The position numbers were made by a program, and so were the translations under genes. Positions 22,333-32,963 of a stretch of DNA of 64,000 bases are shown in pieces; the stretch's first letter is position 1, and the number at the start of each line of letters is the position of its first letter. A model generated the notes under the pieces. That model saw only the letters and a program-made list of their open reading frames with translations, was not told where the DNA came from and did not search any database. Location: the NCBI GenBank assembly GCA_030847615.1, contig JAUMIR010000001.1, positions 380,662,687-380,726,686 of the forward strand, in the 5' to 3' direction. This DNA is from Gambelia wislizenii. Lineage: Eukaryota > Chordata > Lepidosauria > Squamata > Crotaphytidae.

Positions 22333-22362
22333 ACCTAAAGAGCAGTTTTAGCAATAGTGGTA

Positions 22363-22589
22363 CAGTAGGACCCCCATATCCATTGATTAAATTATCCATG
22401 GGACACAAAACAGCATACCTACCATAGACTCTTCCTAGAAAATGTGTCCTCTCTATCCATTTTGTAGGTCCTCCAAGGTAACTCTATGGTATTTTAAACT
22501 GGAAGTCCCATTATTTTCAATGGTGTTTGCTATTATCCACCATTTTTGGTATCCATGCCCCCCCCCCAGCAGATATAGGGGTCCTATTA
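22363..22589. mobile_element. Tigger/pogo-like MITE
   Basis: CAGTAGGACCCCCATATCC at the left, ATATAGGGGTCCTATTA at the right, TA on both sides. Same subfamily as 27658-27816 and 54060-54314. Confidence 0.78.
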
Positions 22590-22591
22590 TA

Positions 22592-25470
22592 AGTATCTTT
22601 GAGGTGTTATTGTTGTTATTGCCAGGAAACTTTCTTCTGTGCAGGCCACATTCCCTCAGGAGTAATCTGTCAGTGCATACTGGGGAGTGGGGAACAACTC
22701 TAGAATCTCCCCTTCTTGCGCACCATATCACAAATATTTTCCCTTACTGGATGCTCCTCAGTTTTTCCTCATTTTGTTTCTTTGCTACAGGCTTTGATGG
22801 CTTAGGAGAACATTCAGTTACTCTAAAGGAATTTTTAGGCAGTTTACTACTATAGCCTTCCACTTTTCATAATAAAGACACCCAGATGGAGCGGAATCAT
22901 CTTCTAAGAGAGACATGAACTACATGTCTCAACACTGTTAGAATACTGCCATGTCTAGAGCATCCACAGGGACTGGGGGTTATGGGGGGATGCTTGTTAA
23001 AGGAGAAGGAGGAATTCATGAAGAAATAGTGTGCCACTTACACCTGCTGAAATTCCCTCTTATAAATAGGTATTTGCCCAGTTACTTTTCTATTTGGCCA
23101 CCAAAATTAATTATGAAGTCTCCATGGACCCCACCGATTAATGATTATGAACTTTAGCAGTATCAAACCTGTGTTTTAAAAACAGAACTTTAGCAAATCT
23201 TGGCTTAGAAAGCTTTAATTAACTTATACTGTTCTGTAACTGATAGCAATCTCTTTATAGATAGCCATTCAGGTCCTTGCAGAGCTGTCAAAATAAAATT
23301 AGAAAAATCTTTCCAAATGGTGTGATTAACATTAAAACGACTCACAAATCATAGGATTGCAACTTATTTTCTTTAAATATTTATTAAAACAATATAAAGA
23401 CAACTTTCCCTCCTGCAACATAGAAGTTCAAATCACCTTCAAATTAGAATTAGATAAGAAACATTATAATTAAAAGGGGAGGGGGGAAAGCACACTTCCC
23501 ATCATGCTCTTTTGCTATTGTCAAAGGAACACAAATGATTTTATAAAACAGAAGCTAGCAAAAGTATGGAGACAACAAAATTACTGGTGTGTTACAACAA
23601 AGAACCTCCTTTAACCTTTGGCTGCAACTAAAAGCAAACTTAACATGATATTACTGGGAGGGTGATCAGATGCAAAAGAGGATAGGCCTCTTGCATCTTT
23701 AATAGTTGTACAGAAAGGAACATTTCAGGAGGTATAAATTGTCGTGCAACAACACCTACTAAAATTTCCTGTTCTACACAGCTATTATACTTGCAGGACC
23801 ACTGTCCTGTATTCCACCTGGGTGTTCTGATTGATAGCTTACATTGCAAAGACATACAGGCATGCTATAAAAAGTACATTCCCTATTTTTATTTTCTAAA
23901 AAAATAAAATAAAAAAAAATCACAGCTTTAAATACTTGACTGAGCAGGTGTTTTTTTTTTTTAAACATAGAAATTGAACAACTGCAAGTGACAGTTATAG
24001 CCCATTCCAGTTTCAAAATGCTGGCTGAAGTGAGCAGCAAATATTGAAAGTGAGCAAACCCCTAAATCCATATCTGAGGTGGGAGGGATCAAAAGACAAC
24101 CAGGACCAACAGAGTCCAACAGGTATACACCTGGATGTGAATCCAAGACTCCTTGGTTGATCCATGTACAGTATATTTGTTGAACTGATACTGAGGACTG
24201 ATTTTTGACTTGGTAAGGAAGAAAAGCATTAGAAATCCTCAAATGGTAAGAATATGTCACCTGCAATTAAAGATACACAATAGTATACAAATAGTTGTAA
24301 AACATTAGAATGGTTAAATTAATACTTCTAGATTTCAACCTCATATTTGTTGCAAACAATTTACTTTCAAGAAATAGTAAATTAAAAAGTAAATTTAATA
24401 AATACCATTATGAAAATCAAACTCTGATGGTGGACTCATAGATCTGATTATCACAGATCTGATAACATTCTAGATGGCCATCTTTCATTTTAATAAATTG
24501 GTTCCCGCAAGGATGATTTTCTGACTTGACATTGTTGTGACATTTTTTTAATGGACTTAAATCATATAATTCCATTGAAACAAATAGGGCTTCAACAAGT
24601 TTAACTTTGGCTGGATTGTGACATATACTCATATCTCTTCTTAGCTAAGATTCATGGAAATGGAGGTAAATTAAGCCTGCCTCTGAGTCATCCACTATTA
24701 TCAAAATTAGTTTTTAAGGTTGTTGATATCTTAATTTCCTGTTGTGGATCATATTTTATTGAAAGATGACATGGGTATCCTTTGTTGATTTCCAGCAAGG
24801 ACAGCTAAGGATACAAAAAGGCACTTTCTCACAAATGGAAGCCATTCTCACAAAAAAGTACAACTAGGATAAGAAGATGCTCAAGGAATGAACATTATAC
24901 ATATTTACAACTTTGCAAACTTTTTTGTGTGGTTACTGACTGCTGTTTAAACAGAAAGAAGATGGTGTGTGAGAAACCAGTTTTGGAACAGTCCTAGATG
25001 TTTCTTGCAGACTGATATACTGAACAATGCAGAACTTGCACACATTCACAATGTCAAGCACAAATAATGCCAATAGACATTCCTAGCCTTCTTCTCAAAA
25101 GGGGAAAACAAGACCTTTTAGGGTCATCCTTGAAGTACCATCAGTACAATCATGACAAATTTCAGAAATACTACATGATTCAGCACTATTCAAGTTAATT
25201 GCAGTCCATTTGGTAACAATGGAAGGAAAATCAATTCACTTCTAATTTATGGGAATACAGAATAGATTGCTCTACAGTACTATCCTATACATGCCAATTC
25301 AGAAATGAACCACACTGGGATTTAATTCTGAATAGACATGTATGGGACTGTGATGTCAATCGCTTTTGAACAATTATGTTCAAAAGATTTTATAATATCT
25401 GCATACTGAATACAGTAGTCATTTCAAAGAAACAACAACTGAACAAGCCAAAGGCAACGATGCAAGGTAC
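22592..25470. other. No gene or repeat recognised
   Basis: About 2.9 kb of AT-rich DNA with only poly-A/T runs (23897-23920, 23950-23963). Not covered by any repeat family seen elsewhere in the window, so it is the longest unassigned unique stretch before FIBIN. Confidence 0.4.
25283..25352. repeat. 70-bp palindromic repeat
   Basis: CTATCCTATACATGCCAATTCAG-type left arm (about 25282-25304) against CTGAATAGACATGTATGGGA at the right. Confidence 0.55.
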
Positions 25471-25475
25471 TTGCA

Positions 25476-25608
25476 CAAGGATGAGGAACCTTTGGCCTAT
25501 GGATGTTTTTGGTCCGCAACTCCCACAAACCCCAGCCAGCTAGCTAATGGCAAGGATTAGTGGGAGTATAGTCTACAATATCTGGGGGGCAAACTTTCCC
25601 CATCCCTG
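25476..25608. mobile_element. Family B palindromic MITE, copy 2
   Basis: CAAGGATGAGGAACCTTTGG and CTTTCCCCATCCCTG are inverted ends. Confidence 0.7.
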
Positions 25609-26119
25609 CACTAGAAGGAAAAGATGGAAGAACAAGCCAAGCACTGTGATGTGCTTAGAAGAGAAGACTGTGGGCTACAAGATTTAGAGCACTAAGCCAT
25701 GCATGTTTATTCAAAAGTAAGGATAACATGGTGTTGACTGGATTATAATCCAAAGTAAACAAGCACAGGGTTTGCAGCCTTAAATTTCATACTGAGGGGT
25801 GCAGCATATCCAAATACTCCAGCTCTGTACAACTGTATTAACAGCCACTGAAACTGTAGAAATCCCTTATTGTTTAGCCTGGTTACGTGACAGTGAAAGC
25901 AATTACAAAACAGAAGCATTAATGTTGCAGGAAAGCAGCTGCAGGGGTGGATTAGCAATAATGCAGCTACAAAGGAAATCAGTTTTATAACAATGTAGGT
26001 GTAAGATCTACTGCCCCTTGGAGCCAACGTACTGATAGGAACTTATCTTTCTCTTAGCCCCAAGCAGCTGCAAACTAGAACAGGGAGAGAAGTTTTCCGC
26101 TCAACATTTCTTCCTTGAT

Positions 26120-26268
26120 CATGGATGGGAATCTTTCCTCCTCCTCTCTATATTGTTAGGCTACAACTCCCATCACTCCTCACCATTTGTTATGGCAACT
26201 AGGGATGCCGGGAGTTGCAATCCAACAACATCCAGAAGGCAGAACAATTCCCGCTCCCCATCCTGAAT
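26120..26268. mobile_element. Family B palindromic MITE, copy 3
   Basis: GGATGGGAATCTTTCC at the left and CCCGCTCCCCATCC at the right, with GGCTACAACTCCCATCACTC and its inverted partner GGGAGTTGCAATCC. Confidence 0.68.
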
Positions 26269-26411
26269 GCATTTTGTTTTGCCTCCTCTTTTTTTAAATT
26301 TAGCATCCTATCAGATCTTTGGAAAGGCAGACCAATTCTTTGTATGGGATGAGATCTCTAGTGCAATGGAAGCAAACAACAGGTTTCATGGACTGGAAAC
26401 CTGACTACTTA

Positions 26412-26532
26412 AGGCAGGGTGGGCTATAGTTGACCAGATGTTGTTGGACTACAACTTCCAGCACTCCATGGGCTATGCTATCTAGGGCTTCTGGGAATTG
26501 TAATAACATCTGGATTCCTACCGTGCCATAAA
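26412..26532. mobile_element. Family B palindromic MITE, copy 4
   Basis: GACCAGATGTTGTTGGACTA and the inverted AATTGTAATAACATCTGG. Confidence 0.65.
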
Positions 26533-27542
26533 GGTCTTGGGTATTGTTCTGACCTTGGACTGTCATTACCAGAAACTCCTGTTTTTATTTCCAAGGAGGG
26601 TACATTAGTCATTACATCCACAAATGTAATTTTAAAATGCTGCAGCTGAAATAGAACTCAGGTCCATGGGAACCACAGCTATGAAGTGTTCTTTACTTTT
26701 AAGTTTTAGATCTGGGAGTCATAGACTGAAGGGAAGAACAGATCCAACTGCAGTCTCTGGGTTTTGCTGGCAATCCAGCTGGACTCTCTCCCAGTGGGCA
26801 GGAAATTTATATCTTGGAGGGAGCCAAGCTACACTCAACAGTAGCTTCCAACTATGGTAAATTCCTTCACAGCATTTAAAACAATGCTTGCAGAGGGAAA
26901 AATGGCAGTTCTCCCTTCAAGTCTAGCACTGCTTTCCTTAGAGGCCTCAGGATTTCATATCTTGAAGGCTGTCCCTTATTTTTTAAAAGCCCATGGTACA
27001 AATCCATCTGGCTCATGCAACAGATTCCTCAGTATCAAAATATTCACAGTGCCTGCACATACTTAATTTTGAACTCTGGAACAATGTAATTAGGCATACA
27101 ATAAACTCAAAGCTGTATATTTCATGTTGACTGAGGGTTCTGAGGTGGTGAAATGTACAAAGGTGTGATTGCAGGTTGTATTAATGACATGCATTTTAAA
27201 TAAGATAAAGAGTCTTCCCACCCACTGATGACTGTGACTGGGGGGGGGATCTGGAAGAAAGTGGGGGGCAGGGGAGATTCTTACAGGGTTGTATAGAACA
27301 CTCCCTGGACCTTATCAAGTTCAGAGCTACCATTCACTTGTTCCAGACAATGTATAAGGAGTGTGTGAATTCCCACTTCCCCCATAAACAATAGATGGAA
27401 AGTGTTACCCTTTTGCTTCTCTTGAGGCCGCACATTAATTAAATAACAATAACTACCATTCCTTGATTTCATTCTTACAGGATGAAGTCAGGATACAAAT
27501 TTCCTAGTCAACCATCGGAAGTCATTGAAAGAGAGGAACAAG

Positions 27543-27898
27543 CAGGACCGGTTTAAGGAATTTTGGGGCCCCCTGCAATGCTTTACTTTGGGGCCCCCAT
27601 ATATTTATCTCAGATCAATGTAACCTAACCTATTCACCGTACAGGATGTTCAGATTATAGTAGGACCCCCGTATCCCTGGATTCATTATCCATGGGACAC
27701 AAAACAGCACACCTACCATAGAGTCTTCCTAGAAAATGTGTCTTCCCTAGCCCTTTTCTAGGCCTTCCAAGGCAACTCTATGGTATTTTAAACCAGAAAT
27801 CCCATTATTTTCATATTAAGGAGGCCAACACGGGGCCCTCTCTTGACCTTGGGGCCCCCTGCCAATGCTGATTTGGCAGACAGGTTAAACCGGCCCTG
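27543..27898. mobile_element. hAT MITE with perfect target duplication, hosting a Tigger-like MITE
   Basis: Ends CAGGACCGGTTTAA and TTAAACCGGCCCTG. A perfect 8-bp duplication GGAACAAG lies at 27535-27542 and 27899-27906. Subterminal TTTTGGGGCCCCCTGC and CTTGGGGCCCCCTGCC face each other. Confidence 0.94.
27658..27816. mobile_element. Tigger-like MITE fragment nested in a hAT
   Basis: Starts TAGTAGGACCCCCGTATCC and follows the 22363-22589 copy (CCATGGGACACAAAACAGCA, then AACTCTATGGTATTTTAAAC). The right end is deleted. Confidence 0.8.
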
Positions 27899-28507
27899 GG
27901 AACAAGTCACTCAGGCTCATCTTCTTAAATATAATTTGGAACAAACATTGGCCAAACTTACCAGTTCATTGTGAATGTGACCAAAACAAATCCATATAAA
28001 TTATTAATAATTACATTTTTTTAAATGAATCACCTTAGAGGTTCCACATAGCTGCAGTGGGAAAGGAGAAGAGAGCTAGTTCCTAAAGCTGTTAGCAAGT
28101 CTTTTTTCTTTTGACTGCAGTGACTCATTTCCCAGCATTATTGACCACAATCCAGCTTAAATGAACTCAGTGGACTTTTAAGTGTGCCCAACTCTGCCAA
28201 ATTGTGACCAGGAGCTACTGTAAAGCTTGTGCAAATGACAAGTACTAGTTAATGATATAAATAGACTTACTAACAGTAAGACTTTTTCGAAAAATATGCT
28301 GCCCATGTTTCTGCCACTGGGCCAGATTTGGTTGTGCAGGGGCAGGTTTCAAGAGCTGTTGACATCACGACTTCAGCTCTTGAATGTACATCTAGAAAAT
28401 GGGCATAAAAATGAACAGTGTCCCAGGCTTTTAGTAATATACAATATAAACCATGTATACATCTACCCAATAAGCCCCACTGAGTTCAATGAGACTCCAA
28501 GGCAAGC

Positions 28508-28625
28508 ACTGAGGAATATGTAGACCTTCCAGCTGGACTGGAACTCCCATCCTCATTGCCTATGGACTGGTGATGGGCAATGCAGCCTGACAACATCTGG
28601 AGGGCCACACATCCCTTCAGCTCTG
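28508..28625. mobile_element. Family B palindromic MITE, copy 5 (eroded)
   Basis: GACCTTCCAGCTGGACTGGAACTCCC-like left part (opening about 28523) against GACAACATCTGGAGGGCCAC at the right. Confidence 0.5.
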
Positions 28626-29089
28626 TAGTAGAGGACTGCAACCTAAAGTCACTTTTTGTGTGTGAACCCCCCCCCCTCCCTGGCCCATATACTTTAGGCT
28701 CAGAACTGAATCTGGACACAATAAACCAAGGCTGACACCTTCTTCCCTCAGAGGAGTCTGTGTGCTGCTAACCACTGTGTGAGAAATCCAACCAGTGCAG
28801 TTTTTCTCAGCAGCTGATACAGCAGTCACCTGTTGAATTTTTCCATGTTAGAAGAGTGGGAGAAAAGTAACACCCAGGGATTTTCTTGTTATTTAAAGAA
28901 AAAGAAAAGCAAAGCAACAACAGGCCAACTGGGGACTGATGCCTGAACAGAAACAGCGCCTTTGGCATTTTGTTTTTTGTTCTGAACCAATTCATTGCCA
29001 GTTAGTAATTCTTTAACAGACCTCCCCCCAAAAAAAACCCTCTGAATCCTGGAAGGCAGGGGAAGGGACCCACACTGGGGAAGGGACGC

Positions 29090-30350
<1,261 letters not shown>

Positions 30351-30454
30351 ACACCACCAGTCCCCTCACTGAGGCAAACGGCCAAACACCCAGTTTGGAA
30401 GGAAGCTTTTTTAAAGACCTCGGTGGCGGCGGTTATTCAAGCGACAGAGTCTCC

Positions 30455-30510
<56 letters not shown>

Positions 30511-30513
30511 TTT
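30455..30513. repeat. (CT)n microsatellite plus poly-T, 590 bp upstream of FIBIN
   Basis: About 24 uninterrupted CT units are followed by a run of about 12 T. Read in the FIBIN direction it is A-tract then (AG)n, just upstream of the CpG island. Length is probably polymorphic. Confidence 0.9.
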
Positions 30514-30574
30514 CGGGACTCCCAGTTTGGCAAAGCCCAACGGGAGAAGAAATGCTTAAAACGGAGGTTGGCAG

Positions 30575-30872
30575 AAATAAAGGGCTGTTATTTATTTATT
30601 TTTAAAATTTAGTTAAGTATTTATACCCCGCTGTTCAGCCACAAAGGCTACCAAGGCGGCTTACAATTTGTTTTATGCAATAGCAATTTACACATCTACA
30701 CTGCATTAAGCAGTTTCCAATGTGTGTTAGCTAACTGCCCCCACAAGCCGGATACTCATTTTACCGACCTACAAAAGGATGGAAGGCTGAGTGAACCTTG
30801 GAGCCCGCTGGAATTGAACTTGGAACGTGGTGACTTGCAGTACTGGCATTTAACCACCAGGGCTCCCTATTA
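30575..30872 (-). mobile_element. tRNA-derived SINE with LINE-type tail
   Basis: On minus: GGTGGTTAAATGCCAGTACT (box A region), AGTTCAATTCCAGC (box B), then CTCAGCCTTCCATCCTTTTG, GTAAGCCGCCTTGGTAGCC and a TAAATAAATAA tail. It is a different family from the MIR-type SINE. Confidence 0.85.
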
Positions 30873-31132
30873 GCGTTATTGGTGGCATGTGAGCCCCAAC
30901 AGATTCTGTTGAACTAGTCAAACTGCACGACCCCCTGCTTTAGCTGGGACGAAAGACCAGTAGTATTTCCAGTAGAAATTCCAAGCATGCCTAGTAAACT
31001 TCTGTTAAAAACAGCCCAGTTTAATATATTTGCACTACTGTTAGAAACCCAGAAACTACTTCCCCCCCTCTCCGTTTTTAAAAGTGCTTTAAAAGCTCAC
31101 ATTTTTCATATCACATAAACTTCAGGGTGGGT

Positions 31133-31195
31133 AGTGGTTGTTAATTGCCATCAAGTTGGCTTCAACTTATGGCAACCCTATGAATGAGAGGAGAT
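31133..31195 (-). mobile_element. SINE tail fragment
   Basis: GCCATCAAGTTGGCTTCAAC followed by TTATGGCAACCCTATGAATG, a common lizard SINE/LINE tail in antisense. Confidence 0.55.
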
Positions 31196-31754
31196 ACAAT
31201 ATAACAAAGAAAAATGTGATGCTGAAATACATTGGCTTCCATTGGGGCTGTGAAGCTATCAAGGTCCTGAATCTTTTAGGGATAAGATTCAGCACTTTGG
31301 ATAGCTCCTCTAAAGTTCAGATTAGGACCTGGAGTGGATTCATTGCCACACTGACATCATTGCTGAAATTCCCCATCTCCTTGTAGAGTACAGGTGCTAC
31401 AAGATGAAGATTTCTGAGGTGTGGGAACTGATGTATTAAGACAGTAGAGGGAACTGATACATTAAGCCCTATCAATAAGCAATACTGATGATGGTCACAT
31501 TAAATCCAAACTGTAGACTGTAAGGGATGCTCTGCTTAGGGACCTGTGTGATTGGTTGCACTGGGTAGATTTTGCCACATCACTGGAACTCCCTTGTGGT
31601 ATCATATAATCTGGGATAGCATAACCACATGGCAATTGTTTCATGTGAACAGAAGCAGCTTCCATGTGTTTCTAGTATAAAATGATCACCACATTGCCCC
31701 TTATGTGATCTGGGCCAAATTCAGCAATCAAAAAAACCCCCAAACATATTTAAT

Positions 31755-31960
31755 TCCCTGTAGGATCTTGGAAGCTAAGCAGGGTCAGCCCTGGTTGGTT
31801 AGTACTCAGATGGGAGACTACCAACAAATACCAGGTGCTGTAGGCTATATTTCAGAGGAAGGAACTAGCAAAAGCACCTTTGAGTATTCCTTGCCTAAGA
31901 AAACCCTATGAAATTTATGCGGTCACCATAAGTCAACTTCAAGGCACATATGCACACACA
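31755..31960 (+). mobile_element. 5S-rRNA-derived SINE
   Basis: AAGCTAAGCAGGGTCAGCCC (box A), AGATGGGAGAC (intermediate element) and CAGGTGCTGTAGGCT (box C) follow the internal promoter of 5S rRNA. A tail with CACCATAAGTCAACTTCAAG follows. 5S-derived SINEs are known from lizards. It is a SINE, not a 5S gene: internal indels and no 5S 5' end. Confidence 0.88.
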
Positions 31961-32410
31961 TGAGGGAATCTATGCAAAGCCATAAAAGACAGTGAAGGAG
32001 CCCAGAGGGGATAGTGTGATAATATTGTGAGAAGTTAAGAAGAACTTTGCTGGATCAGGCCCAAATGCCTAGAGCATAACATTCCAGCATTTTGTTCCCA
32101 CAGTGGAAAACCAGATATTTGAGCAGGACACAAACATAATCGCACCCCCCATTTGTGTTTTCAGCAACAGGTCTACACAGGCATATTGCCTCTGATAATG
32201 GAAATAACCTATAGATGTTATGATTAGTAGCTACTGACAACATTATTCTCCATGAATTTGCTTAATCCCCTTATTACCAGGTATGATCTCAGAGCACATA
32301 CATGAACCAAGCATAGATACTTTTAAGGGATCTTTGGCATCATAGGCACACTGGACCCAGTAACCCACATACACTCAGAGCTATCCAATAAGTGGAATGT
32401 TATTGAATAT

Positions 32411-32690
32411 TTGTTGTTGTGTGCCTTCAAGTCATTTCCGACTTATGGTGAACTCAACATGGGGTTTTTTTGTGCAAGATTTGTTCAGAGGGGCCTTGAA
32501 TCCCATCTTAGGAGAAAGGTGGGATACAAATCCAATAAATAAATAAATAGGGTGTGTGTCATTGCCTTCCTCTGGGGCTGAGAGAGTATGGCTTGCCCAA
32601 TAGCAACTAGCAGGTTTCCATGGTCAAGTGGGGATTCAAGTCCTTGTCTTCCAGAGTCCTGCTCCAACACTCAAACCACTTAATCACAGC
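32411..32690 (-). mobile_element. tRNA-derived SINE with MIR-type core, copy d, carrying an insert
   Basis: Antisense SINE from TTGTTGTTGTGTGCCTTCAA to GCTCCAACACTCAAACCACT. A foreign 59-bp segment (about 32493-32551) with GGAGAAAGGTGGGATACAAA and (AATA)n sits inside it: the 5'-truncated tail of another retroposon. Confidence 0.88.
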
Positions 32691-32963
32691 AGGGAATAGC
32701 AAATATTATGGCAGTGCTTCTTAAATGGCAAACAATAAATGGATAACAGAGATAACTAGCTGATTGCACACAGTTGCTTCAGAATGGGGAAATATTAACT
32801 TAATGAAACCAGCTTCCTGGGCTGAGGGTTTAAAGGTCTGGATTCATATTGCAAAAAGTGGCAGGGATGAGAGCAAAGAAATTTAGGATGAGGCTGGCAC
32901 TTTATGTCTATATATGACTTTTTGGTTATCACAAAGGTTGGTATTCTCTTCCACCTTCTGCAA

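Larger units (their letters stand above)
26533..29089 (-). other. Downstream flank of FIBIN (3' UTR extent unresolved)
   Basis: No AATAAA or ATTAAA on the minus strand was found between the FIBIN stop and about 26.59 kb. The first AATAAA in the gene's direction is read at 26584-26589 (TTTATT on plus). Either the 3' UTR is long, or a non-canonical signal is used. The stretch also holds a hAT (27543-27898) and a degraded palindromic MITE (28508-28625); otherwise nothing recognisable. Confidence 0.4.

Noticed and set aside
22442..22855. 137-codon frame
   Set aside because: Its first half is the Tigger-like MITE at 22363-22589; no conserved domain.
31755..31850. A 5S rRNA gene
   Set aside because: Only the promoter part is 5S-like, with indels and a SINE tail.
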